Origin: a virus
Strand: one strand, 5' to 3'
Virus record (IMG/VR): IMGVR_UViG_3300042559_000463
Location: 1-25,356 of that record
Length of the DNA: 25,356 nt
Positions within the stretch are counted from its first letter, which is position 1; each line of letters starts with the position of its first letter. Made by a program: the position numbers and the translations under genes. Positions 1-8,800 of the stretch are shown piece after piece. The notes below the pieces were generated by a model. That model saw only the letters and a list, made by a program, of their open reading frames with translations. It was not told where the DNA came from and searched no databases.

Positions 1-594
1 CTAACCATAAGTGAAGATAGTGGACCAACAGAAGATCACTTTGTAATTGAAGCTGGTTCTAACCATATTCATTTAACTGGAGCTAATGTTGATTTTACAA
101 AAAATTCACCAACTGATGAACTAAGATTAGCATTTTCATTAATTAATAAAAATGGAGATTCTGGATCAATACCAGATACAGTTAGAGTGTTAGTTGATTT
201 TTCATCTACAGATGCTGGCACTGGAGAATTTGCAAGATTTGAAGCAGAAATTAACCATGGAACATCTGGAAATCCAGAATTAGTTCAAGATTTTTCAAGT
301 AATAGATATTTTGTAGTTTCAAAACAATTGCAAGAACTATACACAACTGCTAATTTCACTTGGGATGCTGTTACTGTTGTAAAAATTTATGCATCCGTAA
401 TTGATAATGGTATAACATCTTCAGATTATTATGTTGCTCTTGATGCAATGCGTTTAGAAAATGTTGCAACAATAAATCCATTATACGGATTAACAGGATA
501 CTCTGTTATTAAAACAGATAATGCCGAAACAATTATTAAATCACCTAACACAAGTAACTATGTTGAGTTTAGATTTTCAATTGGTGTTACATAA
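1..594 (+). CDS. Tail/appendage structural protein, C-terminal part (5' truncated)
   Basis: The frame is open from base 1 with no stop, so the gene begins upstream of the window; the GTG at 187 is only an internal in-frame codon. The visible 197 residues are rich in Thr, Ser, Asn and alternating beta-type residues, and the end reads as a compact beta domain (NPLYGLTGYSVIK followed by NYVEFRF). This looks like the C-terminus of a phage minor tail or baseplate/appendage protein, and the two following genes are similar in style. The stop codon overlaps the next start (TAATG). No enzymatic motif is visible. The structural role rests on composition, position and a recalled resemblance to actinophage minor tail proteins, not on a diagnostic motif. 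Confidence 0.6.
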   Translation, partial: LTISEDSGPTEDHFVIEAGSNHIHLTGANVDFTKNSPTDELRLAFSLINKNGDSGSIPDTVRVLVDFSSTDAGTGEFARFEAEINHGTSGNPELVQDFSSNRYFVVSKQLQELYTTANFTWDAVTVVKIYASVIDNGITSSDYYVALDAMRLENVATINPLYGLTGYSVIKTDNAETIIKSPNTSNYVEFRFSIGVT

Positions 595-1040
595 TGGCTG
601 TTAAAAAAGCAATTGTTTTAAAATCTTCTTTGCCAGCAGTTAATTCAGACACTTCTGGATATGCAGTTAGATATAGGATAATATCAGAAGATAAAAATAG
701 AACATCACACTGGTCTCCAATATTTGTTACAAGTGCTATACCAGTTCAATCGGTTAATGGGGCTTTATTAATTACAGAAACAATTATTACTGCAGTATGG
801 GAGGATGAATCACCAATCTACGACGTTGTTCCATATAATTTAAGTAGGCCACTCTACGACGTATTTGTTAAATTTGATTCAGGAAGTTTTAGTTATCACG
901 GAACATCGGCAGTTCCCAATTATTCATTTTTAAATACAGGAACCACATCAGTTCATGTTAAAATACAAATTGCCTCATCTGTAAAACAAGTAAAAACAGC
1001 ACTAGTTATCTTTGACTCTGGCGTAGAGTCTTTGGTATAA
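594..1040 (+). CDS. Putative tail/appendage protein (148 aa)
   Basis: It starts at an ATG overlapping the stop of the upstream structural gene by one base, so it is translationally coupled. The N-terminal third contains a segment around residues 22-43 (YAVRYRIISEDKNRTSHWSP) that resembles repeats in actinophage minor tail proteins, where fibronectin-III-like or similar beta domains occur. The rest is beta-rich and ends in VKTALVIFDSGVESLV. There are no transmembrane segments or catalytic motifs. A promoter for the next gene (TTGACT/TATAAT) lies inside the last 30 bases. A structural protein is the best guess; the exact position in the virion cannot be told. Confidence 0.6.
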   Translation: MAVKKAIVLKSSLPAVNSDTSGYAVRYRIISEDKNRTSHWSPIFVTSAIPVQSVNGALLITETIITAVWEDESPIYDVVPYNLSRPLYDVFVKFDSGSFSYHGTSAVPNYSFLNTGTTSVHVKIQIASSVKQVKTALVIFDSGVESLV

Positions 1041-1041
1041 T
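1012..1041 (+). promoter_or_regulatory. Sigma70-like promoter before the 147-aa structural gene
   Basis: TTGACT at 1012-1017, an 18-nt spacer and TATAAT at 1036-1041 with the extended -10 TGG before it. It overlaps the end of the upstream gene. The predicted start near 1048 falls at the edge of the AGGAGG ribosome site (1047-1052), so the leader would be extremely short. Confidence 0.5.
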
Positions 1042-1057
1042 TAAATAGGAGGAATAA

Positions 1058-1501
1058 ATGGCAAAAATACCACTACCAGAACGAGGACAACCATTAGATG
1101 TTACATACATTTATCAGTTGGCTGATACTGTTAATGATCTATCAACACAGGTTTCATCAGCAACCTATAATTACACCACAGTAGATACGGTTAGTGCTGG
1201 AAAACAGAGTGTTAAAACATCGGAAGCTCGTCTAATAGGTGGATATATAGAAGTAGCAAATAACTCTACAGTTTCTGCGGGAAACGAAAAGACATTTTCT
1301 TATGATTTTCCAAGCGATTTTAAATATCAACCTATTGCAACAGCAACAGCAGTAAATACTGGAAATACTCCCGCTGGTCAAAATGTAAATATTATATTAA
1401 AAACAGTTACAACTTCTCGTGTAGAAGGAGTCGTTAGATTTGGTGCTTCTGGAGATCTATCTTTAGCAGTAAATTTAATTGTTCTTGGCATTCCAAATTA
1501 A
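1058..1501 (+). CDS. Putative tail fibre/appendage protein (147 aa)
   Basis: The start ATG follows a strong AGGAGG at 1047-1052. The N-terminus (residues 4-30) is polar and contains YIYQLADTVNDLSTQV, which looks like a short coiled-coil attachment helix. The remainder is a Thr/Val/Ala-rich beta domain ending in VNLIVLGIPN. A short helix followed by a beta-sandwich is common in small phage fibre or head-decoration proteins, and this gene closes the structural block before the replication genes. It has its own probable promoter, so it may be expressed independently of the genes upstream. No family is identified. Confidence 0.6.
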   Translation: MAKIPLPERGQPLDVTYIYQLADTVNDLSTQVSSATYNYTTVDTVSAGKQSVKTSEARLIGGYIEVANNSTVSAGNEKTFSYDFPSDFKYQPIATATAVNTGNTPAGQNVNIILKTVTTSRVEGVVRFGASGDLSLAVNLIVLGIPN

Positions 1502-1514
1502 TTAAGGGTGGTTT

Positions 1515-1706
1515 ATGATTTTTTGCAAAAAATGTAAAGGCCGTATGTTTGTTGATAGACAATATACTACGGTTGATCATATGGAAATGTTTTGTATTGT
1601 GTGTGGAGTAAGAGATTTCTTTCATCCACCATCAGAAAGTGAGCGTGGTAGATGGATACTGCAAAAGGAAAAATTGAGAGCCAAAAATACAATAACGAGC
1701 CTGTAA
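1515..1706 (+). CDS. Small zinc-ribbon protein (63 aa)
   Basis: Residues 4-7 (CKKC) and 27-30 (CIVC) form two CxxC knuckles about 20 residues apart, the pattern of a zinc ribbon. The C-terminal tail is basic and polar (GRWILQKEKLRAK). A ribosome site AAGGGTGG at 1504-1511 sits just before the ATG. The gene overlaps the following one by 55 bases. Small zinc ribbons of this sort are common at the start of phage replication regions, where they may bind nucleic acid or modulate host transcription; neither role is shown here. Confidence 0.65.
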   Translation: MIFCKKCKGRMFVDRQYTTVDHMEMFCIVCGVRDFFHPPSESERGRWILQKEKLRAKNTITSL

Positions 1707-2194
1707 TAAAGGGAAACCAAAAAATTTGGTTTTTAAACGGGGATCTAGTTAGATTGCACCATAGCTCTCGTTCTACTGGAATGGTTACTGTTTATAACAT
1801 TACTAAAGATAGAATTGAAACATGCTTAAGAACTGACTTTAGACGCAATAGACAAAGGGCATACACAGTTTCTGAGACTTCTAAGTTAATTAATCGTCAT
1901 AGAAAATATATGCCAAGCTTAATTAAACGAGGAGTTATACCACCACCAATAGGGGCCAGCTTTGATGGTAAACGTGGATTTAAAATTAGAGCATATTATT
2001 CAGAAGATCATGTGAGAGAAATAAGATCTATTCTTGCAAGCATACATATTGGTCAGCCAAGAAAAGATAAATTAATAACAAATAATAGCACTCCTACAAA
2101 TCAAGAGTTGACACGTAGAATGGGAGACGGTATACTTACATATACAAAGACAGAAGATGGGCGATACATTCCAGTATGGAGCGAGAATATCTAA
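1652..2194 (+). CDS. MerR-like helix-turn-helix DNA-binding protein (180 aa)
   Basis: Residues 69-90 (YTVSETSKLINRHRKYMPSL) form a helix-turn-helix of the MerR/excisionase type, followed by a wing-like segment (GKRGFKIRAYYSEDHVREI) that ends where such domains usually place the 'Y-seeds-D' strand and next helix. The N-terminal 60 residues form a small separate beta-rich domain (KIWFLNGDLVRLHH). The C-terminus ends in YTKTEDGRYIPVWSENI. The start at 1652 implies a 55-base overlap with the zinc-ribbon gene; I kept it because residues before the HTH look like a real domain. Possible roles are a regulator of the replication operon or an origin-binding protein. DNA binding is well supported, the target is unknown. 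Confidence 0.65.
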   Translation: MDTAKGKIESQKYNNEPVIKGNQKIWFLNGDLVRLHHSSRSTGMVTVYNITKDRIETCLRTDFRRNRQRAYTVSETSKLINRHRKYMPSLIKRGVIPPPIGASFDGKRGFKIRAYYSEDHVREIRSILASIHIGQPRKDKLITNNSTPTNQELTRRMGDGILTYTKTEDGRYIPVWSENI

Positions 2195-2207
2195 GTTCTA
2201 GTTTCTA

Positions 2208-2216
2208 TGCTACAAT
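2208..2216 (+). promoter_or_regulatory. Extended -10 promoter for the replication operon
   Basis: TGC followed by TACAAT at 2211-2216, in the only sizeable gap before the helicase/primase genes. No good -35 is seen. Predicted start is near 2223, giving a 20-nt leader with AAGGGTGG (2233-2240) before ATG 2246. Confidence 0.45.
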
Positions 2217-2245
2217 TGTAATAACAATAAAAAAGGGTGGATAAA

Positions 2246-2452
2246 ATGGAAAATGATAATACAAAGGTATCTGTAACTCTTGGATATACTCTTAACCTTG
2301 GAAACTTTCAATCTTTACGTTTAGATCTTGGAATCATTGATTCAAAGCGTGATGGAGAAAATGTAGACCAGGCTTTTGAGCGTGTATACAAGTTTGTTGA
2401 AGACAAGCTAACTGATAAAATTAATGAAGCAAAAGCTGAAATAGCAGAGTAG
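2246..2452 (+). CDS. Small acidic protein of unknown function (68 aa)
   Basis: The ATG at 2246 is placed 5 bases after AAGGGTGG and is preferred over an in-frame GTG at 2237 that lies inside this ribosome site. The protein has a beta-rich first half (VTLGYTLNLGNFQSLRLDLG) and an amphipathic helical second half rich in Glu, Lys and Asp. It is the first gene after the probable replication promoter, and its stop overlaps the GTG start of the next gene. Small proteins of this shape are common in phage replication operons but I do not recognise a family. Confidence 0.6.
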   Translation: MENDNTKVSVTLGYTLNLGNFQSLRLDLGIIDSKRDGENVDQAFERVYKFVEDKLTDKINEAKAEIAE

Positions 2453-2760
2453 TGGCCGAACGCAAAGACCGAATGGCTTTGCTTAGTAGGTTTAATAAGT
2501 TATATCTACAAAGGTATGAGCAAAAGTCTAACATAAATCTTAATGTTGAACAGTGGGCAGCAGATGGACTCGTAGAGTCTTATGGGGTGTCAGAATGTTA
2601 CGATCTTCTTGAATACTATTTTTCTATTGCACAAGATCCAACATGGAACTATTTTGCTTATAATGCAGAAAAAATATTAAACGGAAGATTAGAAGTAGAG
2701 CAAGATAAAAATGAAAGACTAGAGCGCAGAAATATTGCAAGAAAGTGGTTAAGTGAATAA
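2452..2760 (+). CDS. Small protein upstream of helicase; possible helicase loader (102 aa)
   Basis: GTG start overlapping the previous stop. The protein looks all-helical, with a central aromatic stretch (YDLLEYYFSIAQDPTWNYFAYNAEKIL) and a charged C-terminal helix. It overlaps the start of the DnaB-like helicase by eight bases, so the two are probably made together. Position directly before the helicase and an all-alpha fold are what one expects of a phage helicase loader or primosomal accessory protein, but there is no diagnostic motif, so this role is an inference. Confidence 0.5.
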   Translation: MAERKDRMALLSRFNKLYLQRYEQKSNINLNVEQWAADGLVESYGVSECYDLLEYYFSIAQDPTWNYFAYNAEKILNGRLEVEQDKNERLERRNIARKWLSE

Positions 2761-3976
2761 TACAGAGGCTAAGTTAATAACTGCAGTATTAAAGGACAAG
2801 CAAATCCATGTTCTCTTGCAGGCTAATGTAGATAACCTACTTAGAACACATAGTGACATCTGGAACTTTATTCGCCTATACTCTGAAAATAATCAATCAC
2901 TTCCTCCAGTAGATTTAGTTAGAGAAAAATTTAGAGACTTTGAGCCAGTCGAAGGCATTGGTGCTACAAAGCATCATCTCGAAGAATTGCAGGTTGAATA
3001 TTTAAATGACAGCCTAAAAGATATTATTAAGAATGCAGCAGGAGAAGTGCAAAGTGGTAATGGTCCACAAGCACTTGAACACATAATTACAAAAACATCA
3101 GAGCTTAAGAAAAATACTGCTTCTATTAGAGATATTGATGCCACTGATTTAGAATCTGCAGTTGCATATTATGAAAATGTTCAAAAACAAAATGAACTAG
3201 GTCAGGTTGGAATTAAGACTAACCTACCAGGGTTTGACAACTACCTACCATCTGGAATTATGCCAGGACAACTTGGTGTATTTCTTGCTTATCCAGGTAT
3301 TGGAAAGTCTTGGATGGCTTTATACTTTGCAGTTCAGGCATGGAAGCAGGGTAAGTCACCAATGATCATTTCTTTGGAAATGTCTGAGACTGAAGTTAGA
3401 AATAGACTATTTGCTATTATGGGTGAGGGACTTTGGTCTCATAGAAAATTAAGTAAGGGTGAAATAGAAATCGATATGCTAAAGAAATGGCATAAAGATA
3501 AAGTTGAGGGTCGTCCAGAGTTTCACATTATATCTAATGATAGTGGTGGAGAAGTAACGCCTTCAGTAATTCGTGGAAAGATTGACCAGTATAGTCCAGA
3601 TTTTGTTGTAGTAGACTATTTGCAGCTTATGTCCCCAAATCAAAAGTCTGATAACGAAACGGTAAGAATGAAAAACCTTTCAAGAGAATTAAAGCTAATG
3701 TCTATTAGTGAAGAAGTTCCTATTATTGCTATTTCATCTGCTACCCCAGATGATGTAAAAGATTTATCAAGCCCACCAACACTAGGGCAAACCGCTTGGT
3801 CTAGACAGATTGCTTATGATGCTGACTGGGTTATGGCTTTAGGTCGTGCTACCAATAGTGATATTATTGAATGTGTATTTAGAAAAAACCGTAATGGTTT
3901 TATGGGAGACTTTTTAGTGCAGGCAGACTTTGATAAAGGCTATTATCGTTATAAGGATTACGAAGATGGCAAGTAA
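2753..3976 (+). CDS. dnaB: DnaB-like replicative DNA helicase
   Basis: A 407-aa RecA-fold helicase of the DnaB family, which unwinds the replication fork as a ring. The N-terminal ~110 residues form a helical domain shaped like the DnaB primase-interacting domain. The ATPase core has Walker A at residues 179-186 (AYPGIGKS), the following helix, and Walker B near D288 (FVVVDYLQLM), which matches the DnaB motif with the conserved Q two residues after the Tyr. The GTG start at 2753 overlaps the previous gene. The end overlaps the primase start by 11 bases, so helicase and primase are coupled. The short length against about 450-470 aa in bacterial DnaB is typical of phage versions. Confidence 0.9.
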   Translation: MNNTEAKLITAVLKDKQIHVLLQANVDNLLRTHSDIWNFIRLYSENNQSLPPVDLVREKFRDFEPVEGIGATKHHLEELQVEYLNDSLKDIIKNAAGEVQSGNGPQALEHIITKTSELKKNTASIRDIDATDLESAVAYYENVQKQNELGQVGIKTNLPGFDNYLPSGIMPGQLGVFLAYPGIGKSWMALYFAVQAWKQGKSPMIISLEMSETEVRNRLFAIMGEGLWSHRKLSKGEIEIDMLKKWHKDKVEGRPEFHIISNDSGGEVTPSVIRGKIDQYSPDFVVVDYLQLMSPNQKSDNETVRMKNLSRELKLMSISEEVPIIAISSATPDDVKDLSSPPTLGQTAWSRQIAYDADWVMALGRATNSDIIECVFRKNRNGFMGDFLVQADFDKGYYRYKDYEDGK

Positions 3977-4889
3977 TATATATACTGAAGAACAAATACG
4001 TCGTGTTCTAAATGGATCTGGTATAGATATTGAAGCAGAATTTGGTAATGATTTTATTATCTATTGCCCTTATCACAACAATAGCAGAACTCCTGCTGGA
4101 GAAGTTGCAAAGGATAGTGGATTGTTTTTTTGTTTTGGATGTCAAACCACAAAAAATCTAGAAGAGTTTGTTATGTTTACTACTGGCAGAACATACTTTG
4201 AAACTGCTAGATACATAAAAAGTAAAGAAACAGAACATAATATAGAAAATATTGTAAGCAAAGCAATGTATGCTCCACCAGAATTTATACAGTATGATGA
4301 ACTTTTAATTAAAAGATTAAACAATCAAGCAATAGAGTCTCCAAGGGCAATGAGATATTTTGAAGGAAGAAAAATATCAAAATCTTCTATAGAAAAATTT
4401 AGTCTAGGGTATTCTGAAAAACAAGATTCAGTTACAATACCAATGCAGTCACCAGATGGGATGACAATTGGCTTTGTAGCAAGAACTGTTGAAGGTAAAG
4501 AATTTAAAAACACACCAGGTTTACCTAAGAGTAAAATTTTGTTTAATCTACATAGGGTAAAAAGCTCTAGCGTTGTATACGTGGTTGAATCATCCTTTGA
4601 TGCTATTCGATTAGATCAAGTAGGTTTTCCAGCAGTCGCAACTTTGGGTGCTAATGTGTCTTCATCACAGATTAAATTATTAGAAAAGTATTTTAATAAC
4701 GTTATACTTGTTGCAGATAATGATGAAGCTGGTAACATAATGAAGGATAAGTTAATAGAAAAACTTGGATCTCTTATTAGCGTAATTCAAATAGATAAGA
4801 AATATAAAGATATTGGCGATATGGATGATGAAACAATTAGGAGTTTAGAATTCCAGTTTGACAAATCTATATTTTCTATGCTAAACTAG
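3966..4889 (+). CDS. dnaG: DnaG-like DNA primase
   Basis: A 307-aa primase that makes RNA primers at the fork. The N-terminal zinc-binding domain has C34-P-Y-H37 and C56-F-G-C59 (CHC2 type). The catalytic TOPRIM domain follows: the conserved Glu is E208 (VVYVVESSFDA), and the DxD pair is D251/D253 (VADNDEAG), which bind the metals. The protein lacks the C-terminal helicase-binding domain of bacterial DnaG, as many phage primases do. The start used is ATG 3966, overlapping the helicase end; an in-frame ATG at 3930 would add 12 residues that look like translated helicase sequence. Confidence 0.9.
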   Translation: MASNIYTEEQIRRVLNGSGIDIEAEFGNDFIIYCPYHNNSRTPAGEVAKDSGLFFCFGCQTTKNLEEFVMFTTGRTYFETARYIKSKETEHNIENIVSKAMYAPPEFIQYDELLIKRLNNQAIESPRAMRYFEGRKISKSSIEKFSLGYSEKQDSVTIPMQSPDGMTIGFVARTVEGKEFKNTPGLPKSKILFNLHRVKSSSVVYVVESSFDAIRLDQVGFPAVATLGANVSSSQIKLLEKYFNNVILVADNDEAGNIMKDKLIEKLGSLISVIQIDKKYKDIGDMDDETIRSLEFQFDKSIFSMLN

Positions 4890-4907
4890 TATATAAAGGT
4901 GGGAATA

Positions 4908-5204
4908 ATGAAATTTAGAACACAGTGGTTAGATGCATTAAAAACAATGCGTTTTAAATCATATTGGAATAAAGCAAACACTGTAGAGTTCTTTGCATTT
5001 ATGGCAAAGATTGCAATTATTTTTCCAGGCCTTTTACTTGGACAACAGTTTTGGTGGCTTTATGTTTTTGCATTGGTATCAAGCCTTGCATTAATTTGGT
5101 CATCAACAGTAAAGACATTACCTACAATTATTTGGTTCAATATTTTGTGGTCTTTATTGGCAATTTTATCAATTGCAAAACACTTTGAACTAATACTAAA
5201 ATAA
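4908..5204 (+). CDS. Small membrane protein in the replication operon (98 aa)
   Basis: ATG 4908 follows AAAGGTGGG; a GTG at 4899 lies inside that ribosome site and was not used. After a basic, amphipathic N-terminus of about 25 residues there are two or three hydrophobic stretches: roughly 28-48 (FFAFMAKIAIIFPGLLLG), 50-66 (FWWLYVFALVSSLALIW) and 72-92 (LPTIIWFNILWSLLAILSIA). It is therefore an inner-membrane protein. Membrane proteins placed between primase and ssDNA-binding genes can tether the replisome or interfere with the host, but nothing in the sequence decides between these. Confidence 0.65.
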   Translation: MKFRTQWLDALKTMRFKSYWNKANTVEFFAFMAKIAIIFPGLLLGQQFWWLYVFALVSSLALIWSSTVKTLPTIIWFNILWSLLAILSIAKHFELILK

Positions 5205-5229
5205 TATAAACAACACGAAGGAGAAAAAG

Positions 5230-5886
5230 ATGAGCGTAGTAAAGGGATTAAAAGCAATCAACGCCCTGCTCGATAAGCCGAAGTATGACGAAAACTCACC
5301 AAAGGTAAAGTGGCTAAAGCTTGCCGATGGACAATCAGTAAAGATTCGTTTTGTTGAAGAATTAGACGAAGACTCTGCAAACTACAATGCAGAACGTGGT
5401 CTATCTCTTGTAGTAAAAGAGCACACAAATCCAAAAGACTACAAGCGTAAGGCTGTAGACACAATGGAATCAGAAGGCCGTGACTGGGCAGAAGAGATGC
5501 ATCGTAAAGATCCAAAGGCTGGCTGGAGAGGTCGCCTACGTTTTTATTGCAATGTTCTAGTTGACGATGGAATTGAAAAGCCATATGTCGCTATCTGGTC
5601 AATGGGTATCAGTAAGCAATCATCATTTAATACAATTCGTGAGTATGCACTTGAAACTGGTAGCATCTCAAATGTTGTATGGAAGCTAAAGCGTAATGGT
5701 CAGGGAACTGAAACCAATTACACACTAATTCCATCAGCACCCGATACAGAACCATTTAACTGGTCTGGAATCGAACCATTCCCATTGGAACTTGCACTAA
5801 AGAAGATTCCATATGCGGAACAAGAAGCGTTCTATTTGGGCTTTGATGGCCCAACTACCACTTCAGCAACAAACGCTGATTGGTAA
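5230..5886 (+). CDS. Candidate single-stranded DNA-binding protein (218 aa)
   Basis: Strong ribosome site (AAGGAG at 5218-5223) and codon choice richer in C-ending and G-ending codons than its neighbours, both suggesting high expression. The N-terminus is Lys-rich; residues 26-40 (VKWLKLADGQSVKIRFVEEL) match the opening strand seen in phage gp32-like and other OB-fold ssDNA-binding proteins. Several aromatic residues (W, Y, F) alternate with basic ones through the central region. It lies between primase and polymerase, the usual place for such a protein. Unlike T4 gp32, no Cys/His zinc site is visible and the acidic C-terminal tail is weak (ATNADW). The function rests mainly on context. Confidence 0.55.
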   Translation: MSVVKGLKAINALLDKPKYDENSPKVKWLKLADGQSVKIRFVEELDEDSANYNAERGLSLVVKEHTNPKDYKRKAVDTMESEGRDWAEEMHRKDPKAGWRGRLRFYCNVLVDDGIEKPYVAIWSMGISKQSSFNTIREYALETGSISNVVWKLKRNGQGTETNYTLIPSAPDTEPFNWSGIEPFPLELALKKIPYAEQEAFYLGFDGPTTTSATNADW

Positions 5887-5887
5887 T

Positions 5888-8800
5888 ATGAACTATACTG
5901 GCTTACACGTCCATACACACTATTCATTATTTGATGGTGTTGCTACTCCAGAAGAATATATAAACCGAGCAGTTGAACTTGGTATGCCAGCATTGGCTAT
6001 CACAGATCACGGAACCTTATCTGGGCATCGAGAGCTGTATCGAATTGCAAAAGCAAATGGTGTAAAGCCTATCCTAGGTGTAGAAGGATATTTTTGTGTT
6101 GATAGATTTGACAAGAGAGCAAAGGCAGAACGCACTGATCCTCTTGACATGGTTTATTTTCACATTATCCTTCTCGCCAAGGACCAAAAAGGTTTAGAAA
6201 ATCTTAATAAGATTAATGAAATTGCTTGGACTGAAGGATACTTTAATAAGCCACGCTTTGATTTTGAAACATTAGAAAAGTATAGTGAAGGCATTATCGT
6301 TTTATCTGGATGTCTTAGCGGAATAATTGCAAAAGCTATTGAGCATAATGAATATGCCCAAGCCAAAAAACATATTGAATGGTTTAAGAGAGTATTTATA
6401 GATGATTTTTATATGGAACTTATGCCACACAATGGAGCAGAAGTAAATAAACAGCTATCTGATTTAGCAGATGAGTTTAAGGTCCAAGTTGTTGTAACTC
6501 CAGACTGCCACCATGTTGATGAATCACAAAAAGAAATTCAAGAGTTTAAGTTGCTTATGAATTCACATGCTAAGGTAGAAAAAACCTCTACATATGAAAA
6601 ATCAAAAAAGCAAGATGGAATGATGAAGCGTCTTGACTATTTATACGGGGCAGATAGACAAATGTCATTCAATAAGTTTAACATTCATTTATTATCATAT
6701 GATGAAATGAAGTTTGCCATGGAATCTCAGGGTATAACTAGAGAAGATATGTATACAAATACCCTACTAGTAACAGATAAAATTAAAGATTATGACCTTA
6801 AAGATGGATTAAACCTGCTCCCAGTTCAATATAAAGACCCAGACAAAGAACTTAAAGCCATCGCTATTGAAGGTTTGAAGCTAAAAGGACTTGATGGTAA
6901 TCAGGAATATACAGACAGGCTAGATGAAGAACTTGAAATTATTAAAAATAAAAAGTTTGCTTCTTATTTTCTAGTTGTTAGAAGTATGATTAACTGGGCT
7001 AAGAAAGAAGGAATTCTTGTAGGACCTGGCCGTGGTTCTTCTGCTGGCTCTTTAGTTTGTTACACACTTGGCATAACTGATATTGATCCAATTAAACATG
7101 GCCTACTGTTCTTCCGTTTTATTAATCCAGAACGTAATGACTTTCCAGATATTGATACAGATATTCAGGATAACCGTCGTGAAGAAGTTAAAGATTATCT
7201 AGTTAGACAATATAGACATGTTGCTTCTATTGCAACGTTTCTACAGTTTAGAGGAAAGGGAATTGTTAGAGATATCTCTAGAGTTTTAAACATTCCTTTA
7301 ACAGATGTTAATAAGGTTTTAAAGTTGGTAGATACATGGGATGATTTTTGCACATCAAAATCAACCAGAGAATTCCGTGAAAAATATCCAGAGGTGGAAA
7401 TATATGGTGAAAAACTTCGTGGTCGTATTCGTGGCACTGGCATACACGCTGCTGGTGTGGTCACTAGCAAAGATCCAATTTTTAGGTTTGCTCCGATGGA
7501 GACGAGATCTTCTCCTGGGTCTGATGAACGCATACCTGTGGTTGGTGTTGACATGGAGGAAGCTGAACGGATTGGCCTCATTAAGATTGACGCACTTGGA
7601 TTAAAAACTTTATCCGTAATTAAAGATACTGTTAATATGGTTAAAGAAAATCATTATGTAGATATAGACTTGCTTTCAATTGATATGGAAGATTCTAATG
7701 TTTACCAAATGCTTTCTGATGGGTATACAAAAGGTGTATTTCAGTGTGAAGCAACACCATATACAAATCTTTTAATTAAGATGGGTGTTAAAAATCTTGA
7801 TGAACTTGCTGCATCAAATGCCCTAGTTCGTCCAGGTGCTATGAATACAATTGGTAAAGACTATATTGCACGTAAACACGGAAAGCAAAATGTATCGTAT
7901 AGTCATCAAATTATGAAACCATTTACAAAAGATACTTATGGTTGTGTTCTTTATCAGGAGCAAGTTATGCAGGCATGTGTTCACTTAGGTGGAATGTCTA
8001 TGTCTGAGGCTGATAAGGTTCGTAAAATTATTGGAAAGAAGAAAGATGCTAAAGAATTTGACATTTTTAAAGATCGTTTTATTAGTGGTGCTTCTGCCTA
8101 TATTAGTCCTAATGAAGCTTTGGATTTATGGCAAGACTTTGAAGCACATGCGGGATACTCGTTTAACAAGAGCCATGCAGTCGCTTACTCTACTCTCTCG
8201 TATTGGACGGCGTGGTTAAAGTATTACTACCCTCTTGAATTTATGTTTGCACTTCTTAAAAATGAAAAAGATAAAGATGGAAGAACAGAGTATTTAATTG
8301 AGGCAAAGCGTATGGGGATTGCAATTAAGCTTCCACATATTAATGATTCAGATGCAGATTTTAAAATTGAGGGTAAGGGAATAAGATTTGGATTAACTGG
8401 AATTAAGTTTATATCAGATAACATTGCTGCAAAATATATAGCTGCAAGACCATTCTCATCATATAAAGAACTTGAAGAGTTTACCTTTACAAAGGGTAAT
8501 GGAGTAAATAGCAGGGCATTAAGTGCTCTTAGATATATAGGTGCTGCAACATTTAAAGATAATCCTAGAAATGATCAAGAGATTAAGGAAAATCTTTATG
8601 AATACCTTAACCTTCCTGAGTTTAATATAACAATTCCTTCTCATTACTATGCTTTTATTCAAGATGTAGAAGAGTTTGAAGAAAAGGGATCATTCATATT
8701 ATTAGGAATGGTAAAGGCAATTAAGAGAGGAACTGGGTGGTCAAGAGTTGAAATTTTGGACAAAACTGGTAGTGTTGGTATATTTGATGAAGAATCTACG

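Noticed and set aside
5813-5887. N-terminal extension of the polymerase
   Set aside because: These 25 codons overlap the candidate SSB gene, and the PHP motif begins just after ATG 5888.
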